The translations under genes were made by a program, and so were the position numbers. A stretch of 64,000 nt of DNA from Rhizobium sp. (lineage in GTDB: Bacteria; Pseudomonadota; Alphaproteobacteria; Rhizobiales; Rhizobiaceae): contig JAQGJP010000033.1 in the NCBI GenBank assembly GCA_028290545.1, positions 17,443-81,442 on the forward strand, given 5' to 3'. This document shows, piece by piece, positions 35,411 through 44,863 of this stretch. Within the stretch, counting starts at the first letter, position 1, and each line of letters begins with the position of its first letter. The notes beneath the pieces are model-generated. The model was not told where the DNA came from, did not search any database, and was given only the letters and a program-made list of their open reading frames with translations.

Positions 35411-37380
35411 GAGCAGCAATGCCCCTTCTGTTCGCCCGCAAGCACGCTCGCCTTGTTCATGCTCGGCGGCAGGTTGTTGGACGGGTTCACGGGGAAGAAG
35501 CCGACCGGCGCCAGCGAAAAGCCACAGGAAATGCACGGTTGCACCGGGAAGTCCTCAGGTCGGACAACGTGATGAAGGCCAAACGTATGCCAGAGCACGA
35601 TATCGGTATTTTCCACCGAACGATCCTGCTTGACGATCTCCGCAAGGCCATCGCTGCCATCGGAATTAGAGACGAATTCGCCGGCCGGGTAGCGTTCGCT
35701 CTCATTGAAGGGTGTTACCCAGATATGGTTGCGGATGAAGTTGGAACGCTGCCCGGATGGACCGTCTTCCTGGATCATCGGCGTCACGCAATTGGGGGTG
35801 TGCAGCTTGTAACCCACCGGCTTGCCGACATGGTTAAGCTTGTTGGGGTTGATCACCTTCCAGCTTCGATGCGTCGAAGTATCGGCGCGGCGGGCGGCCG
35901 AAAGCTCGGTCGCCAACACCGTTTCCCTGGCATAGAAGGCATTGCCATGCGGGTTGGTGGCGCTGGTCGGCTCCATGTAGCTGTTGGTCTCGACGACGCT
36001 GTTGCCGCCGCCGTCGACGGCCATGTCGAGGCGGGCGCAGAAAATGTGCTGGTGGATCGGTGCACCAAGGCCGGGCTGGATCTCGGTCGAATATTTGTCG
36101 GGCTCGCCCGGATGGCAGGCATTGGTGTTGACGATGCCGGTCGCCTTCATTTCGAATTTGATTTCGCCGGCCTGATCGAGATACCAGTATTGCGCATATT
36201 CATAATTGCCGACGGTGCAGATCGACGAGATCACCAGCTTGCGGCCGCGATGCAGAACCGTGCGGCCGGTGCGGAAATCCCAGTGCTTCCAGAGCACGCC
36301 CGCATCTTCCTCGTGGATGCAGATCGCCTTCTCGATGGTCACGACCTCACCCTGCAGGCCGTTCACATGGGCGTCGAGATATTGGATCTGGCCCAGGCAA
36401 TCGCAGCCGAGCGTCAGCGAGTTGGTGAGTTTGCCGAAGCCATATTCACCGACGTCGAAGATGTTCTGGCGCGCATGGCCATAGAGCGGCGAACCATAGG
36501 GCACGACGAGTTCGGCAATCGCCGCGCGGCGGACGATCGAGCGACCGTCATAGCGGATATCATGCAGGATGATGCCATCGCGCGGCGTGAAGCCGATCGC
36601 CAGCGTCCACTTGTCCCAGGAAATCGCGTGATCCCTGATGGTGAAGCTGACGCCTTCCGGCTGCACGATGTCGAGCGGCTTGAGCGGCGCATCCGGAGCG
36701 GGGAGGAATTCCGGATCGTAGTCATGGCGTATCATCGGGATCGGCGGGCAATCCGGATGCTCATCGACGCGCAGCACTTCGCCGGTCTTGACGTCGATGA
36801 CCGCGTTCAGCCCTTCGATCGGATGGGCATAGTAATTTCCGAATTCATGGACGCGCAGCCAGGAGAAGGTATGCGAGATCAGCCTTCCTTCCTCTTCCTG
36901 ATGGCCGAAATTGCCGCCGGACCAGGAATCGACGATCACGCCGGTCATGTCGGTGATGCCGCGCCTGCGGCAGGCCTCGATGAAGCGAGGATCGTTCTTG
37001 ACGTTGACCTCGACGCTCATCATCTGCTCGACCTGGAAGCCGGCGCGCGCGGTCGGGAAATGCTTGCGCGACACCACCTTCTTGGCCGGCACGGAAACGA
37101 TCAGCTGCCAGACGCCCGGCCTGTCGATGTGATTGACATTGACGCGGGCCTCGCGCGGCAGCGTCATGCCGGCGAGATGGGCGCGATAGGCATCCGGCGT
37201 CGGTTCGCGGATTTCGATATTCTCGAACAGCACGCCGGGCCCGAGTTCCGGGTCGGCCCTGACGGTTGCGACAACGGTCTCGATTTCCGCCGGCGTCAGC
37301 GGCGCCAGCGCGCCGAGATGGGCCGGCGGCGGCGGGGCGGCGACGCCCTTGAGCATGGAGGGATTGACGGCTTCGTTCAT
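35407..37380 (-). CDS. Copper-containing primary amine oxidase
   Basis: 657 residues, full length for a copper/TPQ amine oxidase that converts primary amines to aldehydes, NH3 and H2O2. The TPQ site is NYEY at 392-395 with Tyr393 as cofactor precursor. The catalytic-base Asp309 is in FDVGEYGFG. Copper ligands are His443 and His445 (HQH), with the third His in VLWHTFGLHHVV. No signal peptide is visible, so it appears cytoplasmic, as in Arthrobacter-type enzymes and unlike E. coli TynA. It follows the binding-protein gene of a polyamine-type importer, so the imported amine is likely its substrate. Confidence 0.93.
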   Translation of the reverse strand: MNEAVNPSMLKGVAAPPPPAHLGALAPLTPAEIETVVATVRADPELGPGVLFENIEIREPTPDAYRAHLAGMTLPREARVNVNHIDRPGVWQLIVSVPAKKVVSRKHFPTARAGFQVEQMMSVEVNVKNDPRFIEACRRRGITDMTGVIVDSWSGGNFGHQEEEGRLISHTFSWLRVHEFGNYYAHPIEGLNAVIDVKTGEVLRVDEHPDCPPIPMIRHDYDPEFLPAPDAPLKPLDIVQPEGVSFTIRDHAISWDKWTLAIGFTPRDGIILHDIRYDGRSIVRRAAIAELVVPYGSPLYGHARQNIFDVGEYGFGKLTNSLTLGCDCLGQIQYLDAHVNGLQGEVVTIEKAICIHEEDAGVLWKHWDFRTGRTVLHRGRKLVISSICTVGNYEYAQYWYLDQAGEIKFEMKATGIVNTNACHPGEPDKYSTEIQPGLGAPIHQHIFCARLDMAVDGGGNSVVETNSYMEPTSATNPHGNAFYARETVLATELSAARRADTSTHRSWKVINPNKLNHVGKPVGYKLHTPNCVTPMIQEDGPSGQRSNFIRNHIWVTPFNESERYPAGEFVSNSDGSDGLAEIVKQDRSVENTDIVLWHTFGLHHVVRPEDFPVQPCISCGFSLAPVGFFPVNPSNNLPPSMNKASVLAGEQKGHCCS

Positions 37381-37485
37381 GATCTTGTCCTTGAGCTTAT
37401 GCCGCCTTCAGCCGCCGAAGCGGCCATGGTCGGGCATATTGTCGGGTCGGCATGCCGCCCGGAAGCGGCAAGCCTTTCGGAAGCA

Positions 37486-38526
37486 TTACTGACGCAGTTC
37501 TGTCCAGATTCGGTCATAGGCACGGGTCGCCTTCTCCTCGCAGGACGGCGCGAAGACGATCTTCAGATCCTTGGGAGGATTGAATTCCGGCGACTCGCCG
37601 GTCTCCTTCGGCAGGAATGTATCGGAACCGGTGACAGCGCTCTGGTAGCCGGTGGATTTCTGCTGCAGGGCGATATTTTCCGGGTCCATCAGGAAGTTGA
37701 GGAATTTCTTGGCGTTTTCCCGATTGGGCGCACCCTTGGGCACAGCGACATTATCCATCCAGCCGATCACGCCTTCCTTGGGGTAGACATATTTAATGGT
37801 GGACTTCTGCAGGCGGGAGGCCAGCGCCTTTCCCGACCACTGCTCATGCATCACGGTTTCACCGGAAACCTGCCGCTCAGTCGTACCGTCGGAATTATAG
37901 AGCTTCACGAATGGTTTTTGCGCCTGCAGGAGCGCATTCAACGCCTTCAGGTCGGCGGGATTGCTGTTGCACTGGTCCTTGCCGAGATAGAGCAGCGCCA
38001 GCGACATGACTTCGGAGGGCGAACCGAACATGCCGATCTTTCCCTTCATGTCTTCGGATGGCTCGAACAATGCCTTCAGGCTGTCGGCCGGGCCCTTGTA
38101 GACGGCGGTATCGACCGAATAGGAGGTCGAGCCCCAGACCCAGGGAACCGTATATTTCGAATCCGGATCCCAGGACCGCTTCTGCCATTTCGGGTCGAGA
38201 TTCTTGAAGTTCGGCATCGATGCGACATCGACTTCCTCGAACAGGCCCTGCTTGATGAAGATCGGCACGAAGTCGTTGCTGACGATCATCGCGTCATAGC
38301 CGGCGGCACCCGAGCTGATCTTGGCGAGCGCCGTCTCGTTGGAATCATAGGTGTCGATCGTCACCTTGATCCCGGTTTCCTTCTCGAATTTCTTGATCAT
38401 TTCGTCGGACGTGTAGTCCGTCCAGTTGTAGAGATGCAGTTCGCCGCCATCGGCATGTGCGAAGGCCGGCAGGCCCATCGCGAGGCCGAACAGACTGGCA
38501 GTCAGATATTTCCTCATATTTTTCAT
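37486..38526 (-). CDS. Polyamine-type ABC transporter substrate-binding protein (PotD/PotF-like)
   Basis: 346 residues with a signal peptide ending AFAHA near residue 25, then the PotD/F opening HLYNWTDYTSDEMIKKFEKETGIKVTIDTYDSNETALAKI. Later YDAMIVSNDFVPIFIKQG and VPWVWGSTSY also fit. It is the fourth gene in the order ATPase-permease-permease-binding protein, followed by the amine oxidase. Ligand is probably putrescine, spermidine or another amine. The gap of about 105 bp before the amine oxidase gene shows no clear terminator. Confidence 0.9.
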   Translation of the reverse strand: MKNMRKYLTASLFGLAMGLPAFAHADGGELHLYNWTDYTSDEMIKKFEKETGIKVTIDTYDSNETALAKISSGAAGYDAMIVSNDFVPIFIKQGLFEEVDVASMPNFKNLDPKWQKRSWDPDSKYTVPWVWGSTSYSVDTAVYKGPADSLKALFEPSEDMKGKIGMFGSPSEVMSLALLYLGKDQCNSNPADLKALNALLQAQKPFVKLYNSDGTTERQVSGETVMHEQWSGKALASRLQKSTIKYVYPKEGVIGWMDNVAVPKGAPNRENAKKFLNFLMDPENIALQQKSTGYQSAVTGSDTFLPKETGESPEFNPPKDLKIVFAPSCEEKATRAYDRIWTELRQ

Positions 38527-38553
38527 GTTCTTCCCTCTTATGCTTTGAGCAGG

Positions 38554-39357
38554 TTATTCCTTGTTGTCGCGACGTCCCAGCAGCAGGGCTGCGGTGACGA
38601 AGACCAGAGAAACGGCAAGCAGGATGGTCGAGATCGCGTTGACCTCCGGCGTCACGCCGAGCCGCATCATGCCGTAGACATAGACCGGCAGCGTCGTGGA
38701 GCCGGCGCCCGAGACCATCAGGCTGATCAGAAAGTCATCGAGCGACACCACGAAGGCCATCAGTCCTCCAGCGGCGATGGCGGGCGCCAGCAGCGGCAGG
38801 GTGATGCGCCGGAAAAGCTGCCATTCGCTGGCATAGAGATCTCGCCCCGCCTCTTCGAGCACGCCGCCCATGTCGCGCAGCCGCGCCTGGATCGGCAGCA
38901 GCGCGAAGGGGATGCAGAACACCGTGTGGGCGATCATCAGGTTGATCAGGCCGTTATGCATGCCGATCGAGGAGAAGAAGATCAGCGTGGTGATCGCCAC
39001 GATGATTTCCGGCACGATCAGCGGCAGCGCAATCATCGCCGAAACAGTGCTGCGGCCGAACCGCAAAGTGCCGCGTTCCAGCGCCAGAGCGCCCGCCGTC
39101 GCAATCACAGTCGATGCGATGGTGGCGACTATGGCGATGACGATGCTGTTCCAGGCGGCGCGGCGGATATCCTCGTTCTGGGCGACTTGCGCGAACCAGT
39201 CGAAGCTGAAGGTCGTCCACACCGTCACCAGCCGGTTGGCATTGAAGGAATAGATGACGAGGATCACCAGCGGCGCATAGAGAAACAGCAGGATCAGCGT
39301 CGTGAAGGCCGAGAGGCCGGGCGTATGTCGCCACGTAAAGGGCATTGCCAGTTTCAT
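38554..39357 (-). CDS. Polyamine-type ABC transporter permease (PotC/PotI-like)
   Basis: 267 residues, six predicted membrane helices, EAA loop (DMGGVLEEAGRDLYASEWQLFRRITLPLLAPA). PotC/I class by its opening (PLVILVIYSFNANRLVTVW). Start overlaps the PotB-type gene stop by 4 bp (ATGA). Confidence 0.92.
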   Translation of the reverse strand: MKLAMPFTWRHTPGLSAFTTLILLFLYAPLVILVIYSFNANRLVTVWTTFSFDWFAQVAQNEDIRRAAWNSIVIAIVATIASTVIATAGALALERGTLRFGRSTVSAMIALPLIVPEIIVAITTLIFFSSIGMHNGLINLMIAHTVFCIPFALLPIQARLRDMGGVLEEAGRDLYASEWQLFRRITLPLLAPAIAAGGLMAFVVSLDDFLISLMVSGAGSTTLPVYVYGMMRLGVTPEVNAISTILLAVSLVFVTAALLLGRRDNKE

Positions 39358-40223
39358 TCCCGCGCCTCCCCGGCTTTGCGCGAACGGGCGAGGAAGATCG
39401 CCAGCACGACGACGGTCACCACGATCGACAGCGCGGCACCGAACGGCCAGTTGCGCGATGTGGTGAACTGCATCTGCACGAGGCTGCCGATCAACAGCTT
39501 CTTGCCGCCGCCCAGCAGATCGGGTGCCAGGAAGGAGCCGAGCGCCGGCGCGAACACCAGGCTGGCGCCGACCAGCACGCCGGGCTTGGCGAGCGGCCAG
39601 ATAATGCGGCGGTAGACCGCAAGCCGGCCGGCATAGAGATCGTGCGCCGCCTCGATATAGCGTGGGTCGATCCGCTCCAGTGTCGAGTAGATCGGCAGCA
39701 CCATGAACGGCAGGAAGGTATAGACAAGGCCGAGCAGGATCGAGCCGTCATTATAAAGCAGCGGCAGCGGTGAGGCGATGACGCCGGCGGCCTTGAGCGC
39801 CCCGTTCAGCAGGCCTTCGTCGCGCAGGATCAGTACCCAGCAATAGGTGCGGATCAGCGTGTTGATCCAGAATGGCAGCGTGATCAGGAACAACAGCATG
39901 CGACGCCGCTCCGCCGACTGGCAGACGATATACCAGGCGACGGGAAGGCCGAGGATGAGACAGAGGAAGGTCGTCGCAGCCGCCAGATAAACCGAGCGGG
40001 CGATGATGATGACATAGCTCCAGGTGAAGAACAGGCTGTCGTCGAAATCCCGCTGGTAAAAGAACTGGATATAGGCGTCGAATGTCAGCGGCATGCTGAC
40101 GCCGCCATAGGGATTGGCAGTCATGAACGAGTAGGCGACCGCGATGAAGAGGGGCAGCACCATAAAAATGCCGATGACCAGAAAGGCCGGAGCGATGAGG
40201 GCGAGCGTGCGGTTTGCAGTCAT
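39354..40223 (-). CDS. Polyamine-type ABC transporter permease (PotB/PotH-like)
   Basis: About 290 residues from MTANRTLAL, set by GAGGAGGG upstream; a longer in-frame start would add 40 unlike residues overlapping the ATPase gene. Six membrane helices and the EAA loop (IDPRYIEAAHDLYAGRLAVYRRIIWPLAKPG). PotB/H class. ATGA overlap with the next permease. Confidence 0.92.
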   Translation of the reverse strand: MTANRTLALIAPAFLVIGIFMVLPLFIAVAYSFMTANPYGGVSMPLTFDAYIQFFYQRDFDDSLFFTWSYVIIIARSVYLAAATTFLCLILGLPVAWYIVCQSAERRRMLLFLITLPFWINTLIRTYCWVLILRDEGLLNGALKAAGVIASPLPLLYNDGSILLGLVYTFLPFMVLPIYSTLERIDPRYIEAAHDLYAGRLAVYRRIIWPLAKPGVLVGASLVFAPALGSFLAPDLLGGGKKLLIGSLVQMQFTTSRNWPFGAALSIVVTVVVLAIFLARSRKAGEARE

Positions 40224-40236
40224 CTGCCCTCCCTCC

Positions 40237-41256
40237 TCACGTTGCAAAATGGCGTTCGACATCGTCGGGCCAGTCGACGACAACCATTTCGCCGGCGGCC
40301 AGCGCCGGCAGTGTCTCGCGCTGGCGGCTGCGGAGCCGCACATTGCCGACGAGCTCCACCTCGTACAGCGTGTCCAGACCGAGAAAGGTAACGGATTCGA
40401 TCCTGCCGCGCGCGCGACCGCGATTGTCGTTCGCAGCCGGCACGATCGAAATGCGCTCGGGCCGGACCGAGATCATCATCTCCGGGCTACGGCCGAGCAG
40501 CGCGCCGGGCAGGAGATTGGATTCGCCGATGAAATCGGCGACAAAACGATTGGCCGGATTGTCATAGATCTCACGCGGCTCGCCCACCTGGAGGACGTGG
40601 CCGGCGGACATCACCGCGATCCGGTCGGACATCGCCAGCGCCTCTTCCTGGTCATGGGTGACGAGCACGAAGGTGATGCCGGTTTCCCGCTGCAGGCGCT
40701 TCAACTCGCTCTGCATTTCCTTGCGGAGCTTGAGGTCGAGCGCCGACAGCGGCTCGTCGAGCAACAGGACTTTCGGCCGAGGCGCGAGCGCCCGGGCGAG
40801 TGCGACACGTTGCTGCTGGCCGCCGGAAAGCTGGCGCGGACTGCGCAAGGCAAAGCTCTCAAGCTTAACAAGAGCCAATGCCTCGCGGACGCGGCTATCG
40901 ATCTCCGGACGCGGCACTTTCAGCATTTCCAGGCCGAAGGCGACATTCTCAGCCACGGTCATGTGCGGGAAGAGCGCATAGTTCTGGAATACAGTATTCA
41001 CCGGCCGGCCCTGCGGCGGAAGTGCGGCCGCGTCGAGATCGCCGATCCTGATCGCACCGGAGGTCGGAGCCTCGAAACCGGCGATCAACCGCAGCAGTGT
41101 CGTCTTCCCGCAGCCGGACGGACCGAGCAATGTGAAAAACTCTTTGTCAAGGATGCGCAGGCTGACGGCATCGAGCGCCGTGACGAGGCCGCCAGCCTTC
41201 GTCGCAAACGACTTAGAGACCCCCTCTATGTCGATCATGAACTGCACGATGCTCAC
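40237..41256 (-). CDS. Polyamine-type ABC transporter ATP-binding protein (PotA-like)
   Basis: 339 residues with Walker [13 protein letters not shown], signature [15 protein letters not shown], Walker [13 protein letters not shown]-loop VTHDQEEAL, and a C-terminal TOBE region. First gene of the importer/amine-oxidase operon. GTG at 41256 or ATG at 41238 could start it; neither has a strong site. Two relaxed copies of the TAAC-N6-GTTA palindrome lie upstream. Confidence 0.92.
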   Translation of the reverse strand: MSIVQFMIDIEGVSKSFATKAGGLVTALDAVSLRILDKEFFTLLGPSGCGKTTLLRLIAGFEAPTSGAIRIGDLDAAALPPQGRPVNTVFQNYALFPHMTVAENVAFGLEMLKVPRPEIDSRVREALALVKLESFALRSPRQLSGGQQQRVALARALAPRPKVLLLDEPLSALDLKLRKEMQSELKRLQRETGITFVLVTHDQEEALAMSDRIAVMSAGHVLQVGEPREIYDNPANRFVADFIGESNLLPGALLGRSPEMMISVRPERISIVPAANDNRGRARGRIESVTFLGLDTLYEVELVGNVRLRSRQRETLPALAAGEMVVVDWPDDVERHFAT

Positions 41257-41272
41257 CCTATGTTATTATAAA

Positions 41273-41286
41273 TAACTATTTGGTGA
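41273..41286. promoter_or_regulatory. Relaxed TAAC-N6-GTTA site
   Basis: TAACTATTTGGTGA differs from the copy at 33709-33722 in two of 14 bases. It lies 17 bp upstream of the ATPase gene of the amine operon, the same distance as copy 1 from its gene. Confidence 0.45.
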
Positions 41287-41382
41287 ATAGCTAACAGCGG
41301 AGAATTTGGCTTGTCAAGTTGCTGCAACAGTCGCGAACGACAAAACCGGTCAAGAGAGCAAGCTGTAGAACATTAAATATCT

Positions 41383-41406
41383 GAAATTTATGCGCTATTA
41401 AATTTC
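41383..41406. promoter_or_regulatory. 8-8-8 inverted repeat
   Basis: GAAATTTA (41383-41390) and TAAATTTC (41399-41406) are perfect inverted repeats around TGCGCTAT. AT-rich sites of this kind suit ROK/NagC-type regulators, and a ROK gene begins 280 bp downstream; assignment is inference. Confidence 0.4.
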
Positions 41407-41498
41407 GTGAATCATCTTTTCCGTCGATATGCGTGCATAACGACACGGAGGCAATGCATACCGTCCGCCGACCATCCAGTCGTCGCTTTAATCTGTTA

Positions 41499-41512
41499 TA
41501 ACTTTTTAGTTA
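41499..41512. promoter_or_regulatory. Second relaxed TAAC-N6-GTTA site
   Basis: TAACTTTTTAGTTA keeps both TAAC and GTTA arms with a T-rich centre. Weaker evidence than the other copies because arms alone can occur by chance in AT-rich DNA. Confidence 0.3.
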
Positions 41513-41683
41513 CTTATAGTTCGAAAATCGTCGCTACCCGAATATCCTTTTGCCAGTGCTGCATGAATTCGCGTGTGAACTCGCAGATCGCCTCCCAGTC
41601 AGGCATTTTGGAATAACACAACACTTTTTATTTAATCGTTTTTTGATTATCCTGCAATAAATAATTCATCGAGAGGATTATCC

Positions 41684-42973
41684 ATGAATCTCCGCGTCGA
41701 GGGCGATCGCACCCTGTCCGGCACCAATCTGCTGCAGACCCGGGCGCTCAACCGCCGCGCCGTGTTTGACGCCGTACGCCGCAGCGGACCGGTCACCCGC
41801 GCCGAACTGGCGCAGGCGATCGGCCTGACCGTTCAGGCCATTTCCAATATCGCCTTCGAACTTGAAAGCGCGGGCCTCATCCGCCAGCAGGGCAAACGGG
41901 CCGGGCAGCGCGGCCAGCCAGCTGTCGAACTTTCACTCGATCCGACCGGCGGCTATTCGATCGGCCTCAGCCTCGCCTATCGCCGCGTCATCGGCGTGCT
42001 GGTCGACCTGACCGGCGAAGTCGTGGCGAGCGAGGCACGGGAACTGGTGGAGCGCGAGCCCGACGTCACCGCCAATGTCCTGGGCCGGTTGGTCAGCCAC
42101 CTTCTCGAGAAATCGAAATTGCGGCGTGAGAATATCTGGGGCATCGGCTGCTCCGTGCCCGGCACTGTCGAAAACGGCGCCTTCTGGTACGACAAGGTGC
42201 AGGAGGGTGAAGAGTGGGAGACGTTTCCACTCGCGGCAAAGCTCGAGGAACTCACTGGCTTGCGCACCTTCGTCGAAAATGACGCGACGGTGGCGGCGAT
42301 TGGCGAACGGCTTTATGGCATCGGCCGCGTCGCCCGGAGCTTCTTTTACCTGCATTTCAATCTGGGAGTCGGAGGCGGCCTGGTGCTGGACGGCCATCAT
42401 TATCGCGGCACTTTCGGCGGCGCCGGCGAAATCGGCCATATGATCGTCAAGCCCGGCGGTCGGCTGTGCGCCTGCGGCAGCCGCGGCTGCCTGGAGCAAT
42501 ATCTTTCGTTCTACTCGGCGGCGGAAACCGTCTGCGGCCCGAGCCGCACGCCGGATGAAGTGCCGGGGGAGGAACTTGCTGCCTATTGCCGTCAAGGCGA
42601 TCCGCGACTGGTGGCCTGGATGAACGAGGCTGGGCAATATCTGCGCATCGCCATCCGCAATATCGAGGCGCTGTTCGACCCCGATACCGTGGTGATCGGC
42701 GGCGGGCTGCCGGCCGAACTGCTGGAAGGGCTGATTGCCGCCGCATCTCCGCTGCTGCCGAACATGGTGCATCGGCGCGCCAGCCCCCTGCCGCGGCTGA
42801 TGCCGGCCGAACACGCCTCCGAACTGCCGGCGCTGGGTGCCGCGGCTTTGCCCATGGCGGTCGTCATGCAGCCACATGCATCCGGCAGCGCCTGGGCTTC
42901 GACCACGTCCGGCCTGCCAATGCCGACCAACCCGGCGCTGGCAGCGCTTGGAATCGATTTTAGCTCGAGATGA
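41684..42973 (+). CDS. ROK-family transcriptional regulator
   Basis: 429 residues. N-terminal MarR-like helix-turn-helix (NRRAVFDAVRRSGPVTRAELAQAIGLTVQAISNIAFELESAGLI), then a ROK sugar-kinase-like domain with FVENDATVAAIGERLYGIG, GVGGGLVLDGHHYRGTFGGAGEIGHM and the zinc motif CACGSRGCLEQY. The NagC/XylR class usually represses sugar uptake and catabolic genes and senses a sugar or its phosphate. Start follows GAGAGGA. It stands divergent to the amine operon, an unusual partner, so its target may be elsewhere. Confidence 0.9.
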   Translation: MNLRVEGDRTLSGTNLLQTRALNRRAVFDAVRRSGPVTRAELAQAIGLTVQAISNIAFELESAGLIRQQGKRAGQRGQPAVELSLDPTGGYSIGLSLAYRRVIGVLVDLTGEVVASEARELVEREPDVTANVLGRLVSHLLEKSKLRRENIWGIGCSVPGTVENGAFWYDKVQEGEEWETFPLAAKLEELTGLRTFVENDATVAAIGERLYGIGRVARSFFYLHFNLGVGGGLVLDGHHYRGTFGGAGEIGHMIVKPGGRLCACGSRGCLEQYLSFYSAAETVCGPSRTPDEVPGEELAAYCRQGDPRLVAWMNEAGQYLRIAIRNIEALFDPDTVVIGGGLPAELLEGLIAAASPLLPNMVHRRASPLPRLMPAEHASELPALGAAALPMAVVMQPHASGSAWASTTSGLPMPTNPALAALGIDFSSR

Positions 42974-43274
42974 CCCTATTAATCAAACAGCATTGGTTTA
43001 TTCCATATTGCCGCACGCGTTCACACCGGTGGAAAGTTGCCAATCCTTGAACAAGATCGCGCCCTTCACAGCAACCGGTATCTCCACCATTTTCCAGCTG
43101 AGTTTTTCCTCGCGCTTTTACCCTTGCCGGTCAGCACATTGTAATCGCAACGGTGCCAATGGCATCGGTGGCGTCCAGCGTGTCTTCCTGGAAATTATTT
43201 GGCGGATTGGCCCTGTCACTGACACGAGGCTGGCGCTATGACGGTCGAATACATGCGCAAGGCTGAATACATAT
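42974..43274. other. Intergenic region before the BetI-like regulator
   Basis: 301 bp between two + strand genes. No gene or strong hairpin seen. The octamer GAATACAT occurs twice just before the TetR start (near 43247 and 43265) and could be a short direct-repeat site. Confidence 0.4.
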
Positions 43275-43922
43275 ATGGGCGAACTCGGCAAATTCGAACG
43301 CAAGCTCCCGGAAGATCGGCGTAAGACGTTGATCGACGCAACCCTTGCCTGCCTGGCGCGCGATGGAACAGCCGGCCTGTCGATCCGCAAAATCAGCAAG
43401 GAGGCAGGCATCTCGATCGGCCTCATCAACCACCACTATGCGGGCAAGGACGAACTGGTCGGCGCCGCCTATGAGGCATTCTCGCTTGGTCACCTGGATG
43501 CAACACGGGCCAGGATCGCGCAGGCCGGCGGAAATTCGCGTGCCAAGCTGAACGCCTATGTCAGGGGCCTGCTGTCCGCGCCCATGCTGGAGCAGGGAAC
43601 ATTGCGCGTCTGGGTGGTGTTCTGGAGCATCATCGAGAATTCAGCCCCGATGATGGATGTCCATGATCGAACCTACGCCGAATACCGGTCGTTGCTGGGA
43701 GAGTTGCTGGCGGATGCGGGCGAGAGCATTTCCGCGCCAGCCGTCAATACGCACCTTGCGGCGATCGGACTGACGGCGATGCTGGACGGCCTATGGCTGG
43801 AATGGTGCATCAACCCGACCACCTTCTCGCCCGATGATGCGATCGGACTCTGCGAGAACTGGATAGACGCGCTGTTTGCCGGGCTGATGCCACGGCTTCT
43901 CGTCAATAATGATCTCAACTGA
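43275..43922 (+). CDS. TetR-family transcriptional regulator (BetI-like)
   Basis: 215 residues. N-terminal helix-turn-helix (RRKTLIDATLACLARDGTAGLSIRKISKEAGISIGLINHHYAGKDELVGAAY) and a C-terminal domain with the BetI pattern (MLEQGTLRVWVVFWSIIE ... MLDGLWLEW). BetI represses choline/betaine genes in enterics; relatives control varied amine or acid pathways. It precedes the binding protein/aminotransferase/DMFase-like genes on the same strand and probably controls them. Confidence 0.87.
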   Translation: MGELGKFERKLPEDRRKTLIDATLACLARDGTAGLSIRKISKEAGISIGLINHHYAGKDELVGAAYEAFSLGHLDATRARIAQAGGNSRAKLNAYVRGLLSAPMLEQGTLRVWVVFWSIIENSAPMMDVHDRTYAEYRSLLGELLADAGESISAPAVNTHLAAIGLTAMLDGLWLEWCINPTTFSPDDAIGLCENWIDALFAGLMPRLLVNNDLN

Positions 43923-44018
43923 ACAGTCGTTAAATTTCAGTTGTCTGCACTATTGGATTATGTACTGTTGGTGACAGCAGCGCCTTTGCAATATCAACCA
44001 GCCAGATGGAGTATGCCT

Positions 44019-44792
44019 ATGAACCGCCTGTTGACCCTAGCCTTCAGTGCCTGCATGTCCCTCGCCGCCTTCACGGTCGCAAATGCCGAACCGCTCAAGA
44101 TCGGCCTGGCGCCGGAGCCTTATCCACCCTTCGAATGGAAGGAAGCCGACGGTACGTGGAAAGGCTTCGAGATCGACCTCGGCAAGGCGATCTGCGCTGA
44201 ACTCAAGCGCGATTGCGTGCTTGTCGAAATCGCCTGGGACGGCCTCATCCCGGCGCTGCAGACCAAGAAGATCGATATGATCTTCGATTCGATGACCATC
44301 ACCGACGAGCGCAAAAAAACGATCAATTTCAGCGATCCTTATTATTCGACAGTACCGGCCTTTATCGGCGCCAAGGGGACCAAGGTCGAGTTGACCAAGG
44401 AGGGGATGAACGGCAAGTCGATCGGCGTCCAGGTGGCCACCACCCATGCCGCCTACGTCGACAAGGCTTTTGGTGACGTCGCCGAAGTTCGTACCTATAC
44501 CACCCAGGACGAGGCCAACGCCGATCTGGTGGCTGGTCGCGTCGATCTCGTCGTTGCCGACAAGGTGGCTCTCAATGAGTTCCTCAAGAGTGACGCCGCC
44601 AAGGATCTCGGCATGCTCGCCGATGTCACGGATGGCGGCCCGGCTCTGGTCGGCGCTGGTGTCAACAAGGACAACGAGGAACTGCTGGCGCAGCTCAATA
44701 CGGCAATCGCGACGGTCCTGAAAAACGGTGAATATGACAAGGTCGCCAAGCCCTATTTCGCCTTCGATATCTACGGCCTGCCACGCAAGTAA
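44019..44792 (+). CDS. Amino-acid-type ABC transporter substrate-binding protein, family 3 (orphan)
   Basis: About 257 residues. Start at MNRLLTL is supported by GGAG seven bases before; signal peptide ends ANA near residue 23. Family 3 features: LKIGLAPEPYPPFEWKEADGTWKGFEIDLGKAICAEL, IDMIFDSMTITDERKKTINFSDPYY, and GRVDLVVADK. No permease or ATPase gene lies next to it, so it must work with a transporter encoded elsewhere or feed a sensor. The aminotransferase downstream suggests an amino acid or amine ligand. Confidence 0.88.
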   Translation: MNRLLTLAFSACMSLAAFTVANAEPLKIGLAPEPYPPFEWKEADGTWKGFEIDLGKAICAELKRDCVLVEIAWDGLIPALQTKKIDMIFDSMTITDERKKTINFSDPYYSTVPAFIGAKGTKVELTKEGMNGKSIGVQVATTHAAYVDKAFGDVAEVRTYTTQDEANADLVAGRVDLVVADKVALNEFLKSDAAKDLGMLADVTDGGPALVGAGVNKDNEELLAQLNTAIATVLKNGEYDKVAKPYFAFDIYGLPRK

Positions 44793-44863
44793 CCGGTGCT
44801 CCCGACATGAACCTGCGGTCCGGACCTGCCCGGACTGCCAACTCTTCGATTTACAGGCATTCC

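Larger units (their letters stand above)
41257..41683. other. Divergent control region between amine operon and ROK gene
   Basis: 427 bp, strongly AT-rich relative to the flanks, without a credible gene. It contains two TAAC...GTTA-like palindromes (41273-41286 and 41499-41512) and an 8-8-8 inverted repeat (41383-41406), so it is probably a compact two-way regulatory region. Confidence 0.65.

Noticed and set aside
35419..39615. 1398-codon open frame on the + strand, opposite the amine oxidase and transporter genes
   Set aside because: It lies antisense to five clear genes and is rich in Arg, His, Asp and Gly as expected for a GC-rich complementary frame. No family motif is seen.
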